Origin: Crocinitomicaceae bacterium
GTDB taxonomy: Bacteria > Bacteroidota > Bacteroidia > Flavobacteriales_D > Crocinitomicaceae
Assembly (NCBI GenBank): GCA_023262855.1
Contig: JALQYQ010000016.1
Coordinates: 1 to 64,000, forward strand
Length of the DNA stretch: 64,000 bases
Direction: 5' to 3'
Part shown: piece after piece, positions 1 through 6,867 of the stretch
Position numbering within the stretch: position 1 is the stretch's first letter
How the letters are laid out: each line of letters opens with the position of its first letter
Translations under genes and position numbers: made by a program
Notes under the pieces: generated by a model
What the model was told of the DNA's origin: nothing
Databases searched by the model: none
The model's input: only the letters and a program-made list of their open reading frames with translations

Positions 1-390
1 AGAATTGATAATTGCCGCATCAATGTGTTTGGCCAAATAATGAGGCGCTCCAGATGCACTATGTCTCATCACCACCATATCCACTTTCATGGATAAAATA
101 TTGTTGACAGTATCAATCAGGGTTTCACCTTTCTTCACAGAACTACTAGCTGCAGAGAAATTGACAACATCTGCCGACAACCGTTTTTCAGCTAATTCAA
201 AAGACAAGCGTGTACGAGTGGAATTTTCGAAAAACAAATTAGCAATTGTAATATCGCGCAACGAAGGAACTTTCTTGATGGGGCGATTAATCACTTCTTT
301 AAAACTATCCGCAGTTTTGAATATCAATTCGATATCCTCACGCGTCAGGTCTTTTATACCTGTTAAATGTTCTACACTTAAATTATTCAT
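1..390 (-). CDS. pyrB: Aspartate carbamoyltransferase catalytic subunit, 5' part only (PyrB)
   Basis: This cytosolic enzyme joins carbamoyl phosphate and aspartate in the second committed step of pyrimidine synthesis. Only the first 130 codons lie in the window; the gene runs off the left edge. The visible protein starts MNNLSVEHLTGIKDLTREDI and carries the carbamoyl-phosphate-binding signature FFENSTRTRLSFE (about residues 54-66), followed by the SSSVKKGETLIDT loop and a MVVMRHSASGAP segment typical of the family. The ATG at 390 lies inside the end of pyrR: the ATGAATAA overlap gives 8 shared bases, so the two are translationally coupled and co-transcribed. Identification is secure; what follows downstream cannot be seen. 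Confidence 0.95.
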   Translation of the reverse strand, partial: MNNLSVEHLTGIKDLTREDIELIFKTADSFKEVINRPIKKVPSLRDITIANLFFENSTRTRLSFELAEKRLSADVVNFSAASSSVKKGETLIDTVNNILSMKVDMVVMRHSASGAPHYLAKHIDAAIINS

Positions 391-931
391 TTGTTTCCGG
401 TGTGTACAAAACGACTTTATCTTCTCCTTCTATTTCTTTCCATTCAACTGAAACACGTTCAGAATGCAGGGTATCAACAGTGCTACCAACATAATCTGCT
501 TGTATTGGTAAATCACGTTTGAATCGACGATCAACCAAGGTTAACAATTCAACCTTTTTTGGTCGACCAAATGCCAAAAGCGCATCCAATCCTGATCGAA
601 TCGTTCTTCCAGTGTATAAGACATCGTCTACAAGGACAACATTTTTACCTTCAATCACAAAATCAATATTGGTTGCACTCGGAATCAACGGTTTTTCTCT
701 TCTACGGAAGTCATCACGGTAAAACGTAATGTCCAAATTTCCACAAACAACTTCTTTCCCTAAAATTGCTTCTAATTGACTTTTTAGACGCGCAACAACA
801 TTCACGCCACGCGGCTGAAGTCCAATTAAAACAGTATTCGAGAAATCGTTATGAGATTCAATAAGTTGATAGCAAAGTCGATTAACAGTTAATTCGAAAT
901 GTCGTTTATTTAAAATGACTTGCTTTTCCAT
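383..931 (-). CDS. pyrR: Bifunctional pyr operon regulator / uracil phosphoribosyltransferase (PyrR)
   Basis: A 182-residue PRTase-fold protein of the usual PyrR length. The PRPP-binding motif VVLVDDVLYTGRTIRSGL lies near residues 98-115, preceded by the family's IGLQPRGV loop (about 36-43) and an NLDITFYRDDFRRR segment. Members convert uracil plus PRPP to UMP, and in Firmicutes they bind pyr mRNA leaders to cause attenuation. Here the gene heads a transcript into pyrB with an 8-base overlap. A perfect -7 box ends 5 nt before the ATG, so there is almost no 5' leader for a canonical PyrR RNA target. The enzymatic role is therefore the safer call; the regulatory role is uncertain. Confidence 0.93.
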   Translation of the reverse strand: MEKQVILNKRHFELTVNRLCYQLIESHNDFSNTVLIGLQPRGVNVVARLKSQLEAILGKEVVCGNLDITFYRDDFRRREKPLIPSATNIDFVIEGKNVVLVDDVLYTGRTIRSGLDALLAFGRPKKVELLTLVDRRFKRDLPIQADYVGSTVDTLHSERVSVEWKEIEGEDKVVLYTPETNE

Positions 932-936
932 CCCAA

Positions 937-944
937 CAAAGATA
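937..944 (-). promoter_or_regulatory. -7 promoter box of pyrR
   Basis: On the minus strand this reads TATCTTTG, an exact match to the Bacteroidota -7 consensus TAnnTTTG. Only 5 nt separate it from the pyrR ATG, so the transcript should start at or next to the start codon. No clear TTG is seen at -33. Confidence 0.6.
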
Positions 945-1212
945 CGTTCTTTTCAATTTAACGATTAAGTGCTGAAGATAAATTTTCGTTTTTTTTTTAA
1001 CAGGGTGTTGAAAGCGAATTTATAAATGCATTTAACACAGAAATAATTTTCATTTAATCATTTCACATTCTGATTGAAACCGATTAATCAATGAAAGAAA
1101 CAGATTAGGTTTTTCTTGAAAAAGTTGAGAAAAAGGATGCTAAATTAGAAGTGTAGTAGTAGCGGAAAAATAATTATTACAATTGTTTTCGTTTGTTTTT
1201 GGTTTAGGTTAG
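945..1212. other. AT-rich intergenic stretch, no protein gene seen
   Basis: This is the gene-free region between pyrR and the subtilisin gene (328 bases in all, together with the pyrR promoter and the terminator at 1213-1256). I see no ORF with a convincing start. A weak plus-strand promoter is possible: TTG at 1116-1118, 22 nt spacer, TAAATTAG at 1141-1148 (one mismatch to TAnnTTTG). It would drive a transcript of about 100 nt into the hairpin at 1213. Confidence 0.3.
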
Positions 1213-1256
1213 AAACGGACTTGAAAGACCCCAATCCTTTCAAGTCCGTTTTTTTT
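1213..1256 (+). terminator. Strong intrinsic terminator oriented to the plus strand
   Basis: A perfect 15-bp stem (1213-1227 pairs with 1237-1251) has a 9-nt loop and is followed by a run of T on the plus strand. The minus-strand side has no U-tract (CTAACC follows), so it does not fit the flanking minus-strand subtilisin gene. No plus-strand gene precedes it. Confidence 0.75.
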
Positions 1257-1259
1257 GTT

Positions 1260-2819
1260 TTATTTTTTGTTCAATAAGTAAATCACTGCATTTTCAGCAT
1301 TCACGAATCCACCAGAAATTGCTAATTGATTCATTTTTGCTTTCTTCTTTGTTCCAGGAATTACGACTTTCTTTTTGTACGGAGAAGTTGTTTTCATCAG
1401 TACATCACGCACTTGCTCAGCTGTCAATTCAGGGAAATACCCACGAATCATTGCCGCAACACCAGCTGTTGCTGGACAAGCCATACTTGTTCCCGAAGCA
1501 TCTTCGTATTTTCCGTTTGGTACCGTAGAATAGATATCAACACCTGGTGCGAATAAATCAACTGTTGTTGATCCATAATTTGAGAAATCTGCAATCAATT
1601 TTTTTCCTTTTGTCTCACTTGAACTTGCACCAACCTCAATCCAGTTTGAAGCGACTGAACCATCTGTCAAACGACGTGTTGGATATGAATCTTCTACATC
1701 TTTGTTTTTAGCATCATTTCCAGCTGCGTGCACGAACAAAACATCTTTGCTTTTTGCGTATAAAATTGCTGCGTCAATTGCTGATTGATTTGGCGTGTAA
1801 TATTTACCAAAAGACATATTGATTACTTTCGCTCCATTGTCAACTGCATAATAAATTGCGTTTGCAACGTCTTTGTCGCGCTCATCACCATTTGGAACAG
1901 CACGTAACACCATGATTTTTGCATTTGCGGCAATTCCTTCTACACCAATTCCATTTCCACGTTTCCCTGCAATTGTCCCAGAAACGTGCGTTCCGTGCAT
2001 TGCATCTGGACCTTCGTAACGGTTGCAACCATAATAACGGTTCGAATAATCGTTTGGATCATCGCCAACAATTGATTGACGAATTGAATCAGCGTCCATT
2101 AAATTGAATTTTATCAAGCCGCCAATTTGATCAGAACCTTCAGAAATTTGTTTTTCTAAATCATCTGCTGGATACATCATCAAAATCATTCCCATTCGTT
2201 TTTTCAACTTGATATCCATTTCATCCGTTGCAACAAATGCTTTATTCGTTTTTTTGGAAAATTCACCATTCGAAGCAGCTTTCACTTTTTGAATGTATTC
2301 ATTCAACATTTTGATACCTGCATATTGCTGCTCCAACGTTCCTTGTTCCTTTTTGAAGTCTTTTTTTACTTGAACAAAAGCTTTGTATTTAACAAGGTCA
2401 TCTCCTGTCAAAGCAGTTGTGTCTTTTCCTGCAAAATAAGTATTCCCTGCGTGATACATACGCGCAATTTCCATTGCTTCGTGATCAATATCTTCAGTCG
2501 CTCCACCTAAAAATGACCATCCATGAACGTCATCAATGTAACCATTTTTATCATCATCGATTCCGTTACCAGGAATTTCATCTTCGTTCACCCAAATAAC
2601 ATCTTTTAAATCTTCATGATCTACTTCTACTCCACTATCAATTACAGCGACAATAACTTGTTGTGGTTCTTTATCCTTCAACAATTCGTACGCATTATCA
2701 ACAGCAGTACCGAACATTTTATCTTCTTTCGGACTGTTTAAGTACCAGTTCATCGGTGCTTTTTGCGCCATTGTCATTTGTGCTGTCAAAACCAGCACCG
2801 GAATCAAAATTCTCTTCAT
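1260..2819 (-). CDS. Secreted subtilisin-like serine protease (S8 family)
   Basis: A 519-residue exported protease with a Sec signal peptide (MKRILIPVLVLTAQMTMAQ). The subtilisin triad is visible: Asp61 in AVIDSGVEV, His275 in MHGTHVSGTIAG and Ser445 in GTSMACPATAG; the oxyanion Asn368 sits in HAAGNDA. More than 200 residues separate Asp and His, far more than in classical subtilisins; this charged, Lys-rich insert occurs in Bacteroidota S8 proteins and may act as a pro- or regulatory segment. No T9SS sorting tail is visible, so the protein may remain periplasmic or membrane-associated. It is the last gene of a four-gene minus-strand run, 42 nt behind the SUI1 gene. Substrate unknown. Confidence 0.9.
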   Translation of the reverse strand: MKRILIPVLVLTAQMTMAQKAPMNWYLNSPKEDKMFGTAVDNAYELLKDKEPQQVIVAVIDSGVEVDHEDLKDVIWVNEDEIPGNGIDDDKNGYIDDVHGWSFLGGATEDIDHEAMEIARMYHAGNTYFAGKDTTALTGDDLVKYKAFVQVKKDFKKEQGTLEQQYAGIKMLNEYIQKVKAASNGEFSKKTNKAFVATDEMDIKLKKRMGMILMMYPADDLEKQISEGSDQIGGLIKFNLMDADSIRQSIVGDDPNDYSNRYYGCNRYEGPDAMHGTHVSGTIAGKRGNGIGVEGIAANAKIMVLRAVPNGDERDKDVANAIYYAVDNGAKVINMSFGKYYTPNQSAIDAAILYAKSKDVLFVHAAGNDAKNKDVEDSYPTRRLTDGSVASNWIEVGASSSETKGKKLIADFSNYGSTTVDLFAPGVDIYSTVPNGKYEDASGTSMACPATAGVAAMIRGYFPELTAEQVRDVLMKTTSPYKKKVVIPGTKKKAKMNQLAISGGFVNAENAVIYLLNKK

Positions 2820-2861
2820 ATTGTATTTTTATCTATGTTCTAACTTCTATAAACAAACGAT

Positions 2862-3206
2862 CTAATTACCGCCTTTTTTCTTCACTTGATATCCTTCTTT
2901 GATGAGCATATCAAACACTTTATCTCTGAAATTTCCTTGAATTAGGATTTCATTGTCTTTTGCTGTTCCACCGACACCACATTTACTTTTCAGCATTTTT
3001 CCAAGCTCCTTTAAATCATCATCTGATCCAACGAATCCTTCAACGAGTGTAACTTCTTTTCCTCCTCGCTGTTTTCGGTCGATAGAAACATATAATTTTT
3101 GTTGATTTTTTGGAAGTGTTTCGATGGTTTCTTCCTCTTCAAATTCATAATTAAAATTTGGATTGGTTGAATAAACCACATTCAATTTTTCCTTTTTCTT
3201 CGCCAT
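2862..3206 (-). CDS. SUI1/YciH family translation factor-like protein
   Basis: A 114-residue protein whose C-terminal half matches the SUI1/eIF1 fold: QRGGKEVTLVEGF, then SKCGVGGTAKDNEILIQGN and a DKVFDMLIKEGY tail. Bacterial members (YciH) resemble eIF1 and have been linked to start-codon fidelity, but their cellular role is not settled. The Lys-rich N-terminus and the acidic EFEEEETIE stretch are less conserved. The ATG overlaps the stop of the upstream glycerophosphodiesterase gene by one base (TAATG), a sign of translational coupling. The family call is firm; the function is not. Confidence 0.9.
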   Translation of the reverse strand: MAKKKEKLNVVYSTNPNFNYEFEEEETIETLPKNQQKLYVSIDRKQRGGKEVTLVEGFVGSDDDLKELGKMLKSKCGVGGTAKDNEILIQGNFRDKVFDMLIKEGYQVKKKGGN

Positions 3207-4003
3207 TAGTATTGTTCAATTAATGTTGCTCTCAAATCATCCGTTAACACACCTGTTGGATACTTTTTCAAAGCAGAACGAATCCCTTTGGGTGAACGGA
3301 TTTCGAAGATATAAACTTTTTTGTTATCGGCCTTAATTTCAGCAATATCTGCAGCTGAGAAATCGCCATTTTTAACGACAAACCCATCTAAAGTTGGAAA
3401 GTTTGTTTGACAATTTTCATACTCATTCATTGAATAAATTGAATACAAGACCTTGAACCCTGCATTTTCAAAATCATCGATCCAATCTGGATTTCCCAAA
3501 ATGCATGACACTTCAAAACTAGTAGGATTAACATATCCAATTGCCTGCAAATGAGCAATCATTTCAGTTTGACTCACAAATTGATCGTCACATTCATTGT
3601 AATGACGTATATCTAAAAGTAGTTTCTTTCCTTTAAAATAAGCTGTATCTAAGTCTCGTAAACGCACCAATTTTTCCTTTCCAATTGTTGTGTAATGCGT
3701 ATTCTTCAAATCGTTATAAGTCAAATTGGGAACACATCCTGAATTATTCGTTTCAAGTTCTAGATTCGTATTATGAAACAACCATAGTTCTCCATCGGAA
3801 GAAAGTTGAACATCGATTTCTATACCGTCACAACCTTCCATTGACAAAGCATATTCAACAGCCTCTTTTGTATTGTCATGATAGGGCGAATTGATATTTT
3901 CTAAACCAGTGGCAGCATGACCAAGCACTTCGATTCCTTCAAAGGATTTTGTTTTTGAACACGCCGATAGTACAACAAGAAGAAGCAAACTACTAAAACG
4001 CAT
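3206..4003 (-). CDS. Glycerophosphodiester phosphodiesterase-like lipoprotein
   Basis: A 265-residue lipoprotein: the lipobox around Cys15 (VVLSACSKT) predicts lipid anchoring. The GDPD domain follows, with His29 in VLGHAATG, Glu62/Asp64 in GIEIDVQLSSDG and His77 in LFHNTNLE. These correspond to the family's HRG, ExD and HD signatures, but the usual Arg after the first His is Ala here and the usual HD is HN. Family members hydrolyse glycerophosphodiesters released from phospholipids. The substitutions leave either altered substrate use or weak activity possible. It overlaps the upstream outer-membrane protein gene by 11 bases and the downstream SUI1 gene by 1, so it belongs to one operon. Confidence 0.82.
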   Translation of the reverse strand: MRFSSLLLLVVLSACSKTKSFEGIEVLGHAATGLENINSPYHDNTKEAVEYALSMEGCDGIEIDVQLSSDGELWLFHNTNLELETNNSGCVPNLTYNDLKNTHYTTIGKEKLVRLRDLDTAYFKGKKLLLDIRHYNECDDQFVSQTEMIAHLQAIGYVNPTSFEVSCILGNPDWIDDFENAGFKVLYSIYSMNEYENCQTNFPTLDGFVVKNGDFSAADIAEIKADNKKVYIFEIRSPKGIRSALKKYPTGVLTDDLRATLIEQY

Positions 4004-4493
4004 AATTCAATCCTAAATTCATTGTAAATCCCAGGGTATTTGCACCCGACATTTTAGTTGTAATGGTTGAATAAAAGCGTTCATTCTGCCAACCTGTTAA
4101 TAGAGCCATTTTGAATTGCAACTTTCCCCCAGCACAGAGATACAAACCACCGTATATTTCGTTGTATTGATTCATGTGCGAACTAATCTTATTCACTTTT
4201 AACATAGAATATGAATAACTCAATTGCGGACCAACTTGCAGTTTTTCACCTTTTATGAGGCAATATTCACCGCCAAAAGTAACTCTCGGAAAAATACGAT
4301 TTTGAAAGAAAGTACGGTTCAATCCTAGCTCCAAAGAAGCAAATGGTTTTAGTAAATAGTGATCATATTTGTACATCAAACCTACTTGAAAATCCATTCG
4401 ATTGATTCCAACTTGAAAGCCAAGACGGTTTACTCCCACTTGCCCACGCGAGTGAAAAGAAAATACCAATAAAACAATCAAGATTAAACGCAC
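3993..4493 (-). CDS. Predicted outer-membrane beta-barrel protein
   Basis: A 166-residue exported protein with a hydrophobic signal (MRLILIVLLVFSFHSRGQ) followed by alternating amphipathic strands such as LGFQVGINRMDFQVGLMYKY, and an LGFTMNLGLNYAF end with the terminal Phe often seen in beta-barrels. No named family is recognised. The reading frame extends 5' to a TTG at 4499, but a perfect -7 box (TATCTTTG, 4497-4504) overlaps that codon. I therefore place the start at the GTG at 4493, only 3 nt after the box. It is the first gene of the operon that includes the phosphodiesterase, the SUI1 protein and the subtilisin. Confidence 0.7.
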   Translation of the reverse strand: MRLILIVLLVFSFHSRGQVGVNRLGFQVGINRMDFQVGLMYKYDHYLLKPFASLELGLNRTFFQNRIFPRVTFGGEYCLIKGEKLQVGPQLSYSYSMLKVNKISSHMNQYNEIYGGLYLCAGGKLQFKMALLTGWQNERFYSTITTKMSGANTLGFTMNLGLNYAF

Positions 4494-4496
4494 ATT

Positions 4497-4504
4497 CAAA
4501 GATA
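4497..4504 (-). promoter_or_regulatory. -7 promoter box of the 4-gene operon
   Basis: The minus strand reads TATCTTTG, an exact TAnnTTTG match. It lies 3 nt before the GTG at 4493, predicting a leaderless or nearly leaderless mRNA, and it rules out the upstream TTG start. Confidence 0.5.
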
Positions 4505-4526
4505 AAGAAAGCAGAGAAATAGTAGA

Positions 4527-4667
4527 TTAAAGCTTTGGACACTTTTTACAGTGAACACCTTTTTTCTTGTACTTTTTACAACACTCTTTCTTTTTGCCAC
4601 AATTACAACCTTCACAAGATGAGAAGTTTTGGGGATACAATGGGCTATTTTCTGCTTGTTGCTTCAT
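4527..4667 (-). CDS. Small Cys/Lys-rich protein, 46 aa
   Basis: A 47-codon ORF on the minus strand, starting MKQQAENSPLYPQNFSSCEG and ending HCKKCPKL. It has seven cysteines (18, 21, 23, 29, 30, 40, 43) in CxxCxC, CC and CxxC arrangements, and more than ten lysines, so it looks like a small metal-binding or zinc-ribbon-like cytosolic protein; that is inference. It fills the otherwise empty gap between two genes, has an ATG start and uses codons like its neighbours. No signal peptide or transmembrane segment is present. I do not recognise a named family. Confidence 0.6.
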   Translation of the reverse strand: MKQQAENSPLYPQNFSSCEGCNCGKKKECCKKYKKKGVHCKKCPKL

Positions 4668-4853
4668 TCTTATTTAGAATAATTCCAAACAAAAGTAATA
4701 AGGAATATTTACAATTCGTAACTTTTTGAAATAAATCTACGTAATTCTACTTAACATACCCCGCTAGCTTCTATGTAGTTTTCATACGAATGGCGATTAT
4801 TCCTGTTTTATTTAAGAAAAGCCACTTTACTTTGTTCTATAAAACAAATCGCT

Positions 4854-5267
4854 ATGAAAAAATTTTACTTCTTACTATCAATTGTTTTAACAACTGTAAC
4901 TGGAACAGTTAACGCTCAGCAAAATGTTCAATCGTTTGCGCATTCGCAAGAATCAATCTTGGATAACCAAGCAGAAAAACATCCCGCAACATTAAATATG
5001 TTGATTAATGAGTTGGAAAGTACTTTTGATGTAACGATGACGTTTGAAGAAGACGGAATATTGTTGATTCTTTCAACAAATGGTTCAAATAATCCATATT
5101 CTGTGACTTTGAAAGATAATAATGGTAAATTAATTTTGGATGGTAACTTGGATCCAAATATGACGCAAAAAGTTGTTTTGAATGATTTATCTGTTGACAA
5201 TTATTTGTTGCGTGTTTCTGATATGAGAAGTTTAAAAACTACAGTTTATAAAGTGGTGACACACTAA
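4854..5267 (+). CDS. Small secreted protein with a sorting-domain-like beta fold
   Basis: A 137-residue exported protein with a clear signal peptide (MKKFYFLLSIVLTTVTGTVNAQ). After a polar linker, the last 65 residues (about 72-137) show the strand pattern YSVTLKDNNGKLIL, KVVLNDLSVDNYLLRVSD and TTVYKVV. This resembles the second half of T9SS C-terminal domains or the short secreted DUF3244-type beta sandwich, but without the YPNP start of a sorting tail. It therefore looks like a stand-alone beta-sandwich protein, perhaps periplasmic. It converges on the deacetylase-like gene with a 4-base tail-to-tail overlap. Function unknown. Confidence 0.75.
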   Translation: MKKFYFLLSIVLTTVTGTVNAQQNVQSFAHSQESILDNQAEKHPATLNMLINELESTFDVTMTFEEDGILLILSTNGSNNPYSVTLKDNNGKLILDGNLDPNMTQKVVLNDLSVDNYLLRVSDMRSLKTTVYKVVTH

Positions 5268-6166
5268 AACAAACTGTATTGAATTTCTCGGAAGGTATTT
5301 GCATGTGCTTCAATAATTGTTTTGATATCTTTCGAGTAACCACCACCCATTGTGCAGACCACTGGCACATTTAATTGGCGAACTAGGTCAAAAACTCGTT
5401 TATCGCGTTCTTTACAGCCTTGCAATGTCAATCCAAGTCGGCCCAATTTATCAGAAGCAAGCACATCTACACCACATTGGTAAAAAATAAAATCGGGTAA
5501 AAAGCGATTCATCACCTCATCGATGGATTTGGATAATTGATATAAAAAGTCTTTATCCGAAGTTGCATCTTCAAGTTCAACATCTAAATCCGATTTTTCT
5601 TTGTGCAACGGATAATTGTTTTTTCCATGCATGCTGAAGGTAAAAATGGATGAATTATCCTTCACTATTTCTGCCGTTCCATTTCCTTGGTGAACATCCA
5701 AATCAATGATTAGAATTTTTTTTGCTTTACCTTCTTGAATCAACCAATTTGCTGCAATCGCTTGGTCATTTAACAAGCAAAAACCTTCACCTCGATTCGT
5801 AAAGGCATGATGAGTTCCACCGGCGATATTCATTGCGGCACCCGAACTCAACGCTAACTCTGCACCTAAGCGCGTTCCTTCCATAATTGTTTTTTCACGC
5901 TCAATCAGTGATTGCGAATGCACAAAGCCTGTAACCCGTTCTTCTCTCGGACTCAAGTTCAATGAGCACAATTTTGCATAATAATCGGAATCATGTGTTG
6001 AAAGCACCAACTCATCAGCAATCGAAGTTGGCTCAAAAAAATGGGATGCTGTTAAAGTACCTTCATGCACTAATTGCTTTGGCAATAAATCGTATTTCTC
6101 CATTGGAAAACGATGATTTTCTGGCAAAGGATGAACGTAATTGGAATGAAAGGCAACTTTTAACAT
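5264..6166 (-). CDS. Histone deacetylase-like zinc amidohydrolase (class II HDAC / AcuC family)
   Basis: A 300-residue cytosolic enzyme with the arginase/deacetylase fold. The catalytic pair is His119-His120 in GGTHHAF. Zinc ligands are Asp155 and His159 region (IIDLDVHQGNGTAEI) and Asp239 in VDVLASDKLGRLGLT; the transition-state Tyr277 is in MGGGYSKD. Bacterial members remove acyl groups from polyamines, small metabolites or protein lysines; the substrate here cannot be read from sequence. It starts 80 nt behind the SiaB-like gene on the same strand and may be co-transcribed with it. No export signal. Confidence 0.9.
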   Translation of the reverse strand: MLKVAFHSNYVHPLPENHRFPMEKYDLLPKQLVHEGTLTASHFFEPTSIADELVLSTHDSDYYAKLCSLNLSPREERVTGFVHSQSLIEREKTIMEGTRLGAELALSSGAAMNIAGGTHHAFTNRGEGFCLLNDQAIAANWLIQEGKAKKILIIDLDVHQGNGTAEIVKDNSSIFTFSMHGKNNYPLHKEKSDLDVELEDATSDKDFLYQLSKSIDEVMNRFLPDFIFYQCGVDVLASDKLGRLGLTLQGCKERDKRVFDLVRQLNVPVVCTMGGGYSKDIKTIIEAHANTFREIQYSLF

Positions 6167-6246
6167 ACGGTTTAAACAGTCACGATCTTGAAATGTTCGT
6201 TGTAACCATGAAGGAATGATCTTTTCAAACGGCGATCTTAATTGAA

Positions 6247-6828
6247 TTATAAACGGTTTATAACAACCTCAACACTGAAGAACACTTTTTGATTAGGAAG
6301 GTCCAACAACTGGTAATCCAATTTATTTTCTGATTTAATTCGCATCGTTAAAAATCCAAGTCCTGCTCCACCTTTTTTCGAAATAGTTCCATTCGTTAAG
6401 ATCGAGGTATACAGTTCTTTCAATTGCTCAGAATTCATATTATTGATTTTGGTTAAGTACTTTTCAACCATTTCAACATCTTCATCTTGAATCATATTGC
6501 CCAATGCAATTTTATAATTCGTTGGATTTTTTACTAGAAATAAAAAAGCTTGTTGTTTTCCTTTTTCATCTCGCTCGCCATGCAAACGGATGTTTTGAAG
6601 CCCTTCTATTAAAATCGAAAACACACGTTTTACCACCTTTTTCTGATCTCCAGCATGAATCATTTGTTCCTCAACACTGCTTGCAATGCTATTGATTAAA
6701 TCTTGAGAGAACTCACCAAAGTGATTCACCATGATACTTTTCTTCTTATCCGAAGAAAACTTCTCCAACAAGTTCAAAAAATAACTTCGAACTTCAGATG
6801 AAATAGCACTATGTGTTGTATCAATCAT
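6247..6828 (-). CDS. SiaB-like protein kinase (DUF6272), HATPase fold
   Basis: A 193-residue protein resembling the SiaB family, whose Pseudomonas member phosphorylates the anti-sigma-antagonist-like SiaC in surface/biofilm signalling. It has histidine-kinase-type ATPase features: an N-box helix FSILIEGLQNIRLHG (about 70-84) and a G-box KKGGAGLGFLTMRI (about 151-164). No membrane segment or His-phosphotransfer domain is present. It sits 39 nt downstream of the giant adhesin gene on the same strand, so it may be co-expressed with a surface adhesin, consistent with a surface-behaviour role; that link is inference. No SiaC/SiaD partners are visible nearby. Confidence 0.75.
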   Translation of the reverse strand: MIDTTHSAISSEVRSYFLNLLEKFSSDKKKSIMVNHFGEFSQDLINSIASSVEEQMIHAGDQKKVVKRVFSILIEGLQNIRLHGERDEKGKQQAFLFLVKNPTNYKIALGNMIQDEDVEMVEKYLTKINNMNSEQLKELYTSILTNGTISKKGGAGLGFLTMRIKSENKLDYQLLDLPNQKVFFSVEVVINRL

Positions 6829-6867
6829 TGAATGTATTCAACGTGAAGTTAATTCAAAAAGTTTATT

